A stretch of DNA of 64,000 bases from NCBI RefSeq assembly GCF_000515335.1, contig NZ_KI911563.1, forward strand, positions 4,228,735-4,292,734, written 5' to 3'. The notes under the pieces are model-generated. The model was not told the origin of the DNA and made no database searches. It saw only the letters and a program-made list of their open reading frames with translations. The first letter of the stretch is position 1, and the number at the start of each line of letters is the position of its first letter. The position numbers and the translations under genes were made by a program. This document shows positions 40,956 through 49,439 of this stretch, piece after piece. The DNA comes from Cohnella panacarvi Gsoil 349. GTDB taxonomy: Bacteria > Bacillota > Bacilli > Paenibacillales > Paenibacillaceae.

Positions 40956-43900
40956 ATGGCGGAACATTATCGTATAAATCTACTGATTCCTTATTTAGAC
41001 GGAGAATACTATGGTACCATCTTCACTACCTTGCATCGCGAGATCAACAAACGCAAGTCTACTCTGTTTACGATTCATGCTTTAGCGAGCGTCGAGAATC
41101 CCGCGGCGTTCGATTATCAGATCGGAACGGAGGACACGGACGGTTGGCTGCTTCTGATGAATCCCTATTCCGTCTTGCCGTCTTCGCCGAAGTTCTTAGC
41201 GGCTATCGAAGCATCGGGCAAACCGATCGTTACGATCGGTTACCAAGAGACATCCATACGGTGTCACTCCGTCGTCATCGATAACCGTCAAGCGATCAAG
41301 GATGCCGTTCTTCATCTCATACGCGATCATGGACACCGGCGAATCGCCTACGTCGGGAGCACGGAGCACGTGGATCTAATCGAGCGATTCGAAGGATACA
41401 AGCAGGCGCTTCAGGACAACGGTATCGATTATGACGAGGAACTGTATTTTCGCGCTAACAATTCGTTGCGTCATGGAGGAGCGTCCGCTGCTCAGGCCAT
41501 GCTGGACAGAGGGATTGACTTCACTGCCGTTATCGCGGCTACGGATTTGAACGCCATGGGTCTCATTGAAACCCTGCAAGCGAATGGATACCGTCTGCCC
41601 GAAGAGATGGCGGTGATCGGTTTCGACGATTTGCCGTCTGCCGAAACTTTCGACCCGCCGCTTACTTCCGTTCACCAATCGATTGCCGATTTGGCTCGGG
41701 CGAGCGTCGAATTGCTGTACCGGAGGCTAGACGGAGAGGAACTGCCCCACAACGTCACCTACATTCCGACCGCGTTTATCGAGCGTTCTTCTTGCGGCTG
41801 CTCCTATCGGTCCAAGGACGTGCCGATCGATGCGTTGCACAGAAAGTTAGAGCAATCGGAAGCCAATATCGATCAGTTAATCAGCAGTCATAATCAACTG
41901 GCGTCCAACTGGGCGTCCGCGTCCAGAGAAGGGTTCTTCGATCTCTCCCGAATGTTCAGGGGAATCAGCCATTGGGGCTGCCTGGCTTCGTGGGAGACGG
42001 ACAAGAACGATCACAGGCATCTGATCATTAAGCAGGCATTCAGCAAATCCAACGAACCTGTGCCTCCGATCGGGCTAAGGATTCCTATCGAGCAATTCCC
42101 GCCCGTCAATTGGCTGCCGAAGCTGGGAGAGAACGATTACGTACGCGTCCAATCGATACGCAGCGAGCGAGAAGATTTAGGTTTTATCGTTCTCGTCGGC
42201 CCAATAGACAAGCTGGTATTAGTATCCGAAGTCGATATTACCCGTATCAGCTGTAACATATCGGTTACCGCCTTAGTTCGCGACCAGCTGTACAATCAAG
42301 TCCGGTCCATTGCCGAGCAGCTCGAGATCGTATCGCGGACGACGAACGACGGCATTTGGGATTGGGATCTCGTCACCGGCCAGATTCAATGGAGCACCCG
42401 TACGCACGACATGTTCAGCTCCATCGGGGAGACTTTAACGAGCGATCCGGATTCGTTTTTTGGATTAGTCCATCCTGAAGATCATCATCATGTAACCTCG
42501 GCGTTCCAGAAACATATCGATGACGGAACGCCTTTGAAGATCGAATTCAGAATCCAAGGCTGCGACAAAGGGAAACAGCTCTGGCTATATGCCGCGGGCG
42601 ACTCGATTCGGGATCAACACGGCAACAAAGTTCGAACGATCGGATCTCTAACCAACATACTTAGAAAAAAATAGCCGAGAACCAAATCACCCGCCTTGCT
42701 TATCATGACGTATTAACGGGTCTCCCGAACCGGCAATTGTTCCGGGAGCGCTTCGAGCATTCCCAATGGGATGCGGACCGCAGCCGATCCAAACTAGGGA
42801 TTATGTTGATCGACTTGGACCGGTTCAAGATTATTAACGATACGTTGGGGCATCAGGCAGGAGACCGGCTTCTTCAAGGCGTCGCTCGCATGATGGAGGA
42901 TATCGTCTACTCCGGAAGCCCGGCGAACGGCGCGGATCGGGAAGGCGGCTCGACCGTTGCGAGATTGGGCGGCGATGAATTCATTGTGCTGCTCAAGGAC
43001 GTGCAGGATGTTGCGCAGATGCAGCTCGTCGCGGACCGATTGATTCAAGGGTTTCAGAAGCCTTTCGTCATCGAGAATCTCGAGTTGTTTACGACGGCCA
43101 GCATCGGCATGAGCCTCTATCCGGACGACGGCTCGGATCTTGACGCTTTATACCGTTGCGCGGATATCGCCATGTACAAGGCCAAAGAGAACGGCAAAAA
43201 TCGCAGCGAAATATACAACGGAGCGATTAATTCCCTAACCTTCGAGCGGCTATCGATGGAGAATGAGCTGAGAAGAGCATTGGAACGCTGCGAATTCGAG
43301 CTGCATTATCAACCTCAGATCGAACTGGACAAAAATGAAATCTACGGCGTCGAAGCTTTAATCCGATGGAGGTCTCCGGAGCGGGGAATGGTATCGCCGG
43401 CAGAGTTCATACCGCTTGCCGAGGATAGCGGACTCATTATTCCGATTGGCCAATGGGTGCTCCGGGAAGCTTGCCTTCAGAAGAAGCGCTGGATCGATCT
43501 CGGACTCCGACAATCGGTCGTATCCGTGAATATATCGGCCAGCCAGCTTCATCAGAACAATTTCGTGGATATGGTCAAGACGGTTTTAGTGGATACGGAA
43601 CTGCCGCCCGAAGCGCTATGTCTCGAGATTACCGAAAGCACGGCGATCATGAACATGCAAGACAGCATTAATAAGCTGCAGCAGCTTCATGATCTTGGCG
43701 TACATATTGCCATTGACGACTTCGGTATCGGGTACTCCTCTTTGTCCATGTTGAAGCTGCTGCCGATTAAGAACGTGAAGATCGATAGATCGTTCGTGCA
43801 GGATATGGTCGCGAATCCGGATGACGCCGCTATTGCGACCGCTATCATCACGTTGGCGCGCAACCTCGGCATGATCGTCATTGCCGAAGGCGTAGAGACG

Positions 43901-44014
43901 GAAGCTCAGCAGAAGCTGCTCATGCAGGAACAGTGCAATTGCATTCAAGGCTACATCTATAGCAAGCCGCTTCCTCCTGAGGAGTGCCTAACTTATATGA
44001 GGAATTATGATTAA
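40956..44014 (+). pseudogene. LacI-type sensor / PAS / GGDEF / EAL protein, split by a -1 frameshift
   Basis: Frame one (40956-42674) has a LacI-like periplasmic-binding fold without HTH or signal peptide (1-290; 'HGHRRIAYVGSTEHVDLIERFEGYK', 'MAVIGFDDLPSAETFDPPLTSV'), a linker domain and PAS (about 455-570; 'NDGIWDWDLVTGQIQWS'). It ends at TAG 42672 right after seven A. One base back, translation continues as 'IAENQITRLAYHDVLTGLPNR', into GGDEF ('RLGGDEF' intact, no RxxD inhibitory site) and EAL ('VEALIRW', 'IDDFGIGYSS', 'AEGVETEAQ' intact). The fused protein would have about 1019 residues, be cytoplasmic, and make or degrade c-di-GMP in response to a small ligand. Either the gene is mutated, or slippage on the A run produces the full protein. 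Ribosome binding site: AAGGAGCG. Confidence 0.85.
42664..42674 (+). promoter_or_regulatory. Candidate slippery site A AAA AAA before UAG
   Basis: Seven A (42665-42671) are read as the end of AGA, then AAA AAA, followed at once by TAG. A -1 slip re-reads the last A and opens the GGDEF-EAL frame. The heptamer fits the X-XXY-YYZ type and is also a site for RNA polymerase slippage. Confidence 0.5.
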
Positions 44015-44029
44015 GCGGCTATACGCGCA

Positions 44030-44092
44030 GAAACCGTCTTTTCGTAAATGGAAGCGTAACTCGCCATTTACGAAAGGGACGGTTTCTTTGTT
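44030..44092 (+). terminator. Rho-independent terminator
   Basis: GAAACCGTC and TTTTCGTAAATGG pair with CCATTTACGAAA and GACGGTTTC, followed by TTTGTTC. It lies between converging genes and is nearly symmetrical, so it may serve both. Confidence 0.88.
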
Positions 44093-44167
44093 CATACTAT
44101 GGATCATGGACCAACTTTATAGCCGCGGATATTCAGTTTTGTTCCCGACTTTGCGATATAAGTAGTA

Positions 44168-45499
44168 TCAGGCGCTCTCATCCAACTGGATGGTCGGCGG
44201 AATGTTGCGGAAGCCGCGTGTCTTTATGATCACATAGACAATGCCCGCCGCAAGCCAAGAACCTCCGATGGTGTAGGCATCCACCGACAGCTTGCTGAAC
44301 AGCCAGCCGATGCACGCCATGCCGCAAAGCGGAAGCAACAGATAGCGGATCGAATCCATTCCGGAACGCAATCCTTTCTTCGCGTAGAAATGGGCGATGA
44401 CGCTGAAATTGACGAAGAAGAATGCCGTCAGCGCGCCGAAGTTGACGAAATTGATCGCCGTCTCCAAGGTAATGACCAGCGCGAGCATCGTCAAAGCTCC
44501 GGATAGCAGGATGTTGTAAACCGGAGTTTGAAACCGCGGGTGAAGGTAGCCGAAGAACGGCTTAGGCAACGCGGATTCCCGGCCCATGGCGAAGAGCAGC
44601 TTCGATATGCTGGCCAAGGAGGCGACGCCGCCGGTTAAGCAGCAGATCACGTATACGGTAATGAAGAAAGAGCCGAACAAAGCGCCGCCGATATTGAGGA
44701 TCACATCGTACGATGCGGTGTCCGGGCTTTCGAACGCAGCCCCCGGATGCGTCAGAACGCCGAAGTAAGATACCGCCAAGTAGGATAAGCCTACGATCGC
44801 GACAATGATCGCAAGGGCTTTGGGGATAGAAGATTTAGGCGTCTTCGTATCTTCCGACAGAATGGTGACGGAGTCGAATCCCAGGAAGGAGAAGCAAAGT
44901 ATGGCCGCGCCCGAAAATCCTGCCATTAACGAGGAATCCGAGTTTAAGATCGGCGTCGATGACATGAGGGCTGAACCGTCATTGATGACGAATCGAATGC
45001 AGAGTACGCAGAATACCGCAATGAATACGAGCTGAATGAGTACCGACAGCCGGCTGATATTAGCGGAAATCCGTATGCCGAGCAGGTTGCAGGCGGTGAT
45101 GAGTACCGCGGAGATCACGACCCATAAATCTACGGATACGGAAGGGAACTCCGCGTTTAAGTAGAGCCCGAATACGAGGCAACAGATCATCGGAGTAAAC
45201 AGGTAGTCTAACAGCAGCGTCCATCCGACAAGGAATCCCGCAACCGGGTGAATGGTTTTGCCGATGTAGGTATAGGCAGAACCGGATTGAGGGAATGCCT
45301 GCACCATTCGAGAGTAGCTGTAAGCCGTGAAGCCGATTGCGATAAATGCGAATAAGTAAGCCGTGACCAGCATCCCGTCGGCCACATCGTAACCGATCCC
45401 GTAATTCGTAAATACAACCATAGGGCTGGTCCAAGCAATTCCGAGACTGACAAGTTGCGCAAGCGATAAAGATTTTTTTGTTTGTATCGAACGATTCAT
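44168..45499 (-). CDS. APC-family amino acid/polyamine permease (PuuP-like)
   Basis: Encodes 443 residues with about twelve membrane helices. It begins 'LSLAQLVSLGIAWTSPMVVFTNYGIG', where APC transporters have their first substrate-contacting loop. 'VQAFPQSGSAYTYIGKTIHPVAGFLVGWTLLLDYL' and 'AAILCFSFLGFDSVTILSEDTKTPKSSIPKAL' are typical of the putrescine-importer branch. GGAGAG precedes the ATG. It diverges from a MerR-type regulator that is followed by an agmatinase, so import of putrescine, agmatine or a related amine is the likely role. Substrate inferred. Confidence 0.88.
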   Translation of the reverse strand: MNRSIQTKKSLSLAQLVSLGIAWTSPMVVFTNYGIGYDVADGMLVTAYLFAFIAIGFTAYSYSRMVQAFPQSGSAYTYIGKTIHPVAGFLVGWTLLLDYLFTPMICCLVFGLYLNAEFPSVSVDLWVVISAVLITACNLLGIRISANISRLSVLIQLVFIAVFCVLCIRFVINDGSALMSSTPILNSDSSLMAGFSGAAILCFSFLGFDSVTILSEDTKTPKSSIPKALAIIVAIVGLSYLAVSYFGVLTHPGAAFESPDTASYDVILNIGGALFGSFFITVYVICCLTGGVASLASISKLLFAMGRESALPKPFFGYLHPRFQTPVYNILLSGALTMLALVITLETAINFVNFGALTAFFFVNFSVIAHFYAKKGLRSGMDSIRYLLLPLCGMACIGWLFSKLSVDAYTIGGSWLAAGIVYVIIKTRGFRNIPPTIQLDESA

Positions 45500-45602
45500 C
45501 TTTATCCATTCTCTCCTCTCTTCTTACAAAAATGTTCCGAACTTCTATGTTTGGCTCAACCGGGACTTGGCGGCTCGGTTGCGCCACGGGAAAATGGTAA
45601 AC

Positions 45603-45647
45603 TTTTGCGTTGCAAAAATGTCAATATTTAGACTTTTATCATAAAAG
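45603..45647. promoter_or_regulatory. Two palindromes in the permease/MerR divergent region
   Basis: TTTTGC-GTT-GCAAAA (45603-45617) and CTTTTAT-C-ATAAAAG (45633-45647) are perfect palindromes upstream of the MerR-type gene. The second covers a possible -10 box (TTTTAT) seventeen bases after TTGCAA. They are the best candidates for MerR-type operator sites. Confidence 0.5.
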
Positions 45648-45656
45648 AGGGCGAAA

Positions 45657-46487
45657 ATGAAGGACAAGTTGACGGTAAGCGAATTGGCAAAATTGCGGAG
45701 AATCACTCCGGAGACGCTTCGGCATTACGATCGGATCGGGCTGTTCAAGCCTAAGTTCGTTGATCCGCTGACAGGGTATCGCTACTATTCGGTGTTGCAA
45801 TATGAAGAGATCGGCACGATTCGAGAACTGCGCCAGATCGGAATGACGACGGACGAGATCAAGCAATATTTCACCGATCGGAACGTAGAGCAATCGCTCG
45901 CGCTAATGAAGGCCAAAGTCGAGACGCTCAGCCGGAACATTCAAGAGCTGCAGGAGATCGAATACAACGTGCGCGAGAAGATCCGGCATATCGAAGAGAT
46001 GCAGCGTCTGTGCGACATCTCCTCAGTCGTTCTGAAAGATTTGGATAAACGTTGGATCATAACCAAGCGTTGCCAGGTGAACGATTGGGTCGAGTTAGGT
46101 TACGGTTTTCTTGAGTTGGAGGACATTCTGGAAGAGACGGCCCCGATTCTCGCCAGCAATCGGTTAGGTTCGCTAATCAGTCAGGCAAGCATTGAAGCCG
46201 GCGATTATACGTCGTCGTCGGAATTGTTCATCTTCCTTAGACGTTTTCTGCCTCGCAATCACGCCTATGTGGAGGTCGTTGAAGCCGGGAAATATTTATG
46301 TTCGTACTATCACGGCGATTTTTGGGGTCGCGCGAACACGATCTCGCGAATAATGGAATACGCCAAGGCGAACGGATGGCGTCTGGCCGGAGATGCGGTT
46401 CAGATCGTTCAGATTGATATTACCGTAACGGACAAAGTATCGGAAGTTCTTTATGAAATCCAAATCCCCGTGCGACGCGTGCGTTGA
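45657..46487 (+). CDS. MerR-family transcriptional regulator
   Basis: Encodes 276 residues. The N-terminal winged helix has 'LTVSELAKLRRITPETLRHYDRIGLFKPKFVDPLTGYRYYS' (split over residues 5-45), then a long coiled-coil dimer helix (75-125), and a C-terminal domain of about 145 residues with GyrI-like features ('YVEVVEAGKYLCSYYHGDF', 'VSEVLYEIQIPVR'), which bind small hydrophobic or cationic ligands in related proteins. AGAGGGCG precedes the ATG. It probably controls the divergent permease and the downstream agmatinase; a polyamine may be its ligand. Confidence 0.9.
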   Translation: MKDKLTVSELAKLRRITPETLRHYDRIGLFKPKFVDPLTGYRYYSVLQYEEIGTIRELRQIGMTTDEIKQYFTDRNVEQSLALMKAKVETLSRNIQELQEIEYNVREKIRHIEEMQRLCDISSVVLKDLDKRWIITKRCQVNDWVELGYGFLELEDILEETAPILASNRLGSLISQASIEAGDYTSSSELFIFLRRFLPRNHAYVEVVEAGKYLCSYYHGDFWGRANTISRIMEYAKANGWRLAGDAVQIVQIDITVTDKVSEVLYEIQIPVRRVR

Positions 46488-46556
46488 CTTTGAGGTTAGA
46501 CAAAGGTTTAAGATGTCCTTGTTTCCATCCAATTAGGTAACAAGGAGCTGTCTGGA

Positions 46557-47489
46557 ATGACCGATCTGGCCAAGGCGTCGATGAAAGATCACCTTGAATT
46601 CCTTCCCTATGCAGGCAATGTGTCGTTCTTCAGATGCGATTATACTCGCGATCTTGAAGGCGCGGATATCGCGATCGTAGGCGTGCCGTTCGACAACGGA
46701 GTATCGAACCGGGCGGGCGCGCGAATGGGGCCGCGGGCGGTTCGGGAAGCTTCGTTGCAAGCGGGGATATTCCATCATCCGTGGTCGTTCAACGTCCGCG
46801 ATTTGTGCCGAATCATTGACTACGGCGATGTCGGTTACGGATATGGCGTGGAAGGCATGGGATTCATGGTAGGAGATACTTATGAGCATGCCCGCCGTAT
46901 CCTTCGTTCCGGCGCAAGATTGCTTACGATCGGCGGCGACCATACGATTCCGTACGGCCCCCTCCGGGCAGCCAGCGAAATTTACGGGCCGCTCGCGCTG
47001 ATTCATCTGGACAGCCATCAAGATACGATTCCGAACGAACGGTGCCATGGTACTTTCGCCTATGATGCCGTCCTAAGCGGTTGGGTAGATCCGTCCGTGT
47101 CGGTGCAAGCGTATATTCGAACGAATTCGCCCGGCTGCGGCTATAGGATCATTACCGCCGAAGATGCGTTTGAGCTCGGACCGCATAAATTGGCGGATAC
47201 GATCAGGTCAATCGTAGGCGAACGTCCGGTATATCTGACTTTCGATATCGACGCGCTCGATCCGGCATATGCGCCCGGAACGGGCACGCCTGTAGTCGGC
47301 GGGCCGTCCACGCGAGAAGTCAGGGCCTTGCTGTCGCGCCTGCACGGGCTGAATATAGTGGCTGCGGACGTAGTCGAGGTGTGTCCGATTTACGATCCGA
47401 CGGAGTGCACGCAATTGGCAGCCGCGACGATCGCCCACGACTTGCTGTATTTACTGTCGGCAAAAGGGGAAGGTCCGGCAACGGACTGA
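46557..47489 (+). CDS. Agmatinase-like ureohydrolase
   Basis: Encodes 310 residues of the arginase/agmatinase family. The manganese ligands are in place: 'GGDHT', 'LIHLDSHQDT' (DxHxD; Ser where most have Ala) and 'TFDIDALDPAYAPGTGTP' (DxD). 'VPFDNGVSNRAGARMGPRAVREAS' is the usual N-terminal signature of the agmatinase branch. It hydrolyses a guanidino compound, probably agmatine to putrescine and urea. 'RCHGTFAYDAV' replaces the common HGTPFR, so substrate preference could differ. AAGGAG sits nine bases before the ATG. It follows the MerR-type gene by 69 bases. Cytoplasmic. Confidence 0.88.
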   Translation: MTDLAKASMKDHLEFLPYAGNVSFFRCDYTRDLEGADIAIVGVPFDNGVSNRAGARMGPRAVREASLQAGIFHHPWSFNVRDLCRIIDYGDVGYGYGVEGMGFMVGDTYEHARRILRSGARLLTIGGDHTIPYGPLRAASEIYGPLALIHLDSHQDTIPNERCHGTFAYDAVLSGWVDPSVSVQAYIRTNSPGCGYRIITAEDAFELGPHKLADTIRSIVGERPVYLTFDIDALDPAYAPGTGTPVVGGPSTREVRALLSRLHGLNIVAADVVEVCPIYDPTECTQLAAATIAHDLLYLLSAKGEGPATD

Positions 47490-47627
47490 AAACTTGTGAC
47501 GTTCGACATGTGTCAAATGAACAAAAAGTACTATTTTTAACTATATTTGTTTATTTTTCGACATTTATATTGTATTCTCCGGGTGTAATCCAATCAACAT
47601 GGGCTTAGACCCGAGAGGAGAAGCAGG

Positions 47628-49115
47628 ATGGTAAATTCGTATGGCAAGAAATTAGGCGGAGCGTTCAAACTCGCGCTAGCCGTGGTCCTCGGGGCGGGAA
47701 TATGGGTCGGAGGAGCGCCTCAGCAAGCCTCGGCGGATGCGAAATCCGCGCCCGGCCTTGCGGCGGGGGGAGAAACTTCCTTCGCGCTGTTAACGGACGA
47801 TACAGTAATGGTATGGGGAAGGAACGAAATTCAGCAGCTTGGCGGGATTTCGAACGACACGAGTGTATTGAACCCGACGCTTCACTACATCGATAACGTT
47901 AAATCGATCCATGCGGGCCGGCAACATACGCTCGTGGTCAAAGAAGACGGAACGCTTCAAGGCTTCGGAGCGAATTACAACAGTCAACTCGGTTATCCGT
48001 ATAGCTGGACTTATTTGCCGCTTTCGATCAACATCCCGGGGATCGATAACGTGAAAGCCGCGGCGGCAGGCGTCAATTTCTCGGCGGCGTTGAAAACCGA
48101 CAAAACCGTATGGGTATGGGGTTATAATCCATTCGATCAGAGATTGATGGACGGGGTCGTGAACAATCCCGACGGAACGCAGTCGGCAGGTCAGCATATC
48201 CCTGAGCGAGTGACGGAACTTACCGACATTAAGGCCATTGCCGCCGGCGATAATTACGCCGGGGCGATCACCGAGTCCGGCGATCTCTACATGTGGGGCG
48301 ACAATGAATTCGGCCAGTTGGGCGTGGGCGATAACAGCCCCCGTTATACGCCGGTTAAAGTGGCATCGGGAATCAAGTCGGTGGCCGTGTCGGACAATCA
48401 TACGGTTGCCGTGAAAACAGACGGAACGGTCATCGCCTTCGGCAAGAACGAGATGGGACAGCTCGGCAACGGTACGAACGCGCCGAGCAACGTTCCTGTA
48501 GAGGTAGTCGGGCTGACGAATATTAAGGAAGTCGCATTAGGCGACGACCATAGTCTTGCTCTAGGCGAGAATGGACTCGTCTACGCATGGGGAAGCAATT
48601 ATCAAGGACGTCTTGGCGACGGTACGACGACAGCGAGAGCGACGCCGGTAACCTTAGGTCTGAATAATGTCGTCGCGATCGCTGCAGGATTCGCGCATAG
48701 CTTAGCGATGACGGGCGACGGTCATGTCTATGGCTGGGGTTTTAACGTAAAAGGCCAAGTCGGGAACGGCACGACGAACGATCAGTACAGTCCCGTGTCG
48801 GTAGTCGACTACGATCCGCCTAGCACGCCGACCGGCTTGAAAGTAACAAGAATGTTGCTCACCGGCGATGCGAGCGTGAGCTGGGACCCTTCCGCTGAAA
48901 CGGATATCGACTACTACATTATCCATGCGAAAAGGCAAGGCGAAGCAACCTTCTCGTCGCATCGAGTATATGACGCCACTACTTACTCGCTCCCAATCAA
49001 CTGGTTTGTGGATAATGAATTCAAGATAGAGGCCGTCGATAATGACGGATTCCATTCGCCGCAGAGCAGCATCTTCGTTTTGAAGGGCGCGAAAGTAGTG
49101 CGAGTAATACGATAG
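47628..49115 (+). CDS. Secreted RCC1-repeat protein with Fn3-like C-terminus
   Basis: Encodes 495 residues. The signal peptide 'FKLALAVVLGAGIWVGGAPQQASA' is followed by seven RCC1-type blades (about 42-390), for example 'LYMWGDNEFGQLGVGDNSPRYTPVKV' and 'VYAWGSNYQGRLGDGTTTARATPV', forming a beta propeller. A fibronectin-III-like domain follows (about 395-485, 'DPPSTPTGLKVTRM'). GAGAGGAGAAGC precedes the ATG. Extracellular RCC1 proteins occur in many Paenibacillus-type genomes without a known role; protein binding is the usual function of the propeller. A terminator follows at 49169. Confidence 0.9.
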   Translation: MVNSYGKKLGGAFKLALAVVLGAGIWVGGAPQQASADAKSAPGLAAGGETSFALLTDDTVMVWGRNEIQQLGGISNDTSVLNPTLHYIDNVKSIHAGRQHTLVVKEDGTLQGFGANYNSQLGYPYSWTYLPLSINIPGIDNVKAAAAGVNFSAALKTDKTVWVWGYNPFDQRLMDGVVNNPDGTQSAGQHIPERVTELTDIKAIAAGDNYAGAITESGDLYMWGDNEFGQLGVGDNSPRYTPVKVASGIKSVAVSDNHTVAVKTDGTVIAFGKNEMGQLGNGTNAPSNVPVEVVGLTNIKEVALGDDHSLALGENGLVYAWGSNYQGRLGDGTTTARATPVTLGLNNVVAIAAGFAHSLAMTGDGHVYGWGFNVKGQVGNGTTNDQYSPVSVVDYDPPSTPTGLKVTRMLLTGDASVSWDPSAETDIDYYIIHAKRQGEATFSSHRVYDATTYSLPINWFVDNEFKIEAVDNDGFHSPQSSIFVLKGAKVVRVIR

Positions 49116-49168
49116 CAACTGGCTTGCTTCAAGGATAACTCGCTGGAAGAAAACCGATCATTTTATAG

Positions 49169-49217
49169 AAATGGTGGCTATAGGGGTACTATCCCTATGC
49201 CGCCATTTCGCGTTTTT
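49169..49217 (+). terminator. Rho-independent terminator
   Basis: AAATGGTGGC-ATAGGG pairs with CCCTAT-GCCGCCATTT, followed after four bases by GTTTTTGG. It ends the RCC1 gene. Confidence 0.75.
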
Positions 49218-49251
49218 GGTCGAATTTTGTGCTTACGCTGCAGAAGGGACG

Positions 49252-49340
49252 ACCGTTTTCCGCCTCAACGCACGGAGTACAGTTCGTTTTCACGGTATGG
49301 TCATTTATCTACTGAATAACTGCATCGAATACATCTAGTC
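49252..49340 (+). repeat. Dispersed intergenic repeat, copy 2
   Basis: Shares GCACGGAGTACAGTTCGTT, CTGAATAACTGC and GAATACAT with 11436-11527, in the same order and spacing. Like copy 1, it follows a terminator. Confidence 0.8.
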
Positions 49341-49369
49341 GAAATCGATCAGCAATAAACAAACGACAA

Positions 49370-49411
49370 AGAGGGTGTCACTCGGTCGATTCGACCGAGG
49401 TGACACCCTCT
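49370..49411 (-). terminator. Terminator hairpin for the esterase gene
   Basis: AGAGGGTGTCA-CTCGGTCGA pairs with TCGACCGAG-TGACACCCTCT. On the minus strand it is followed by TTTGTCGTTTG. Confidence 0.82.
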
Positions 49412-49439
49412 CTATTCCTATGTTCGCCGGGTTGTCTAT

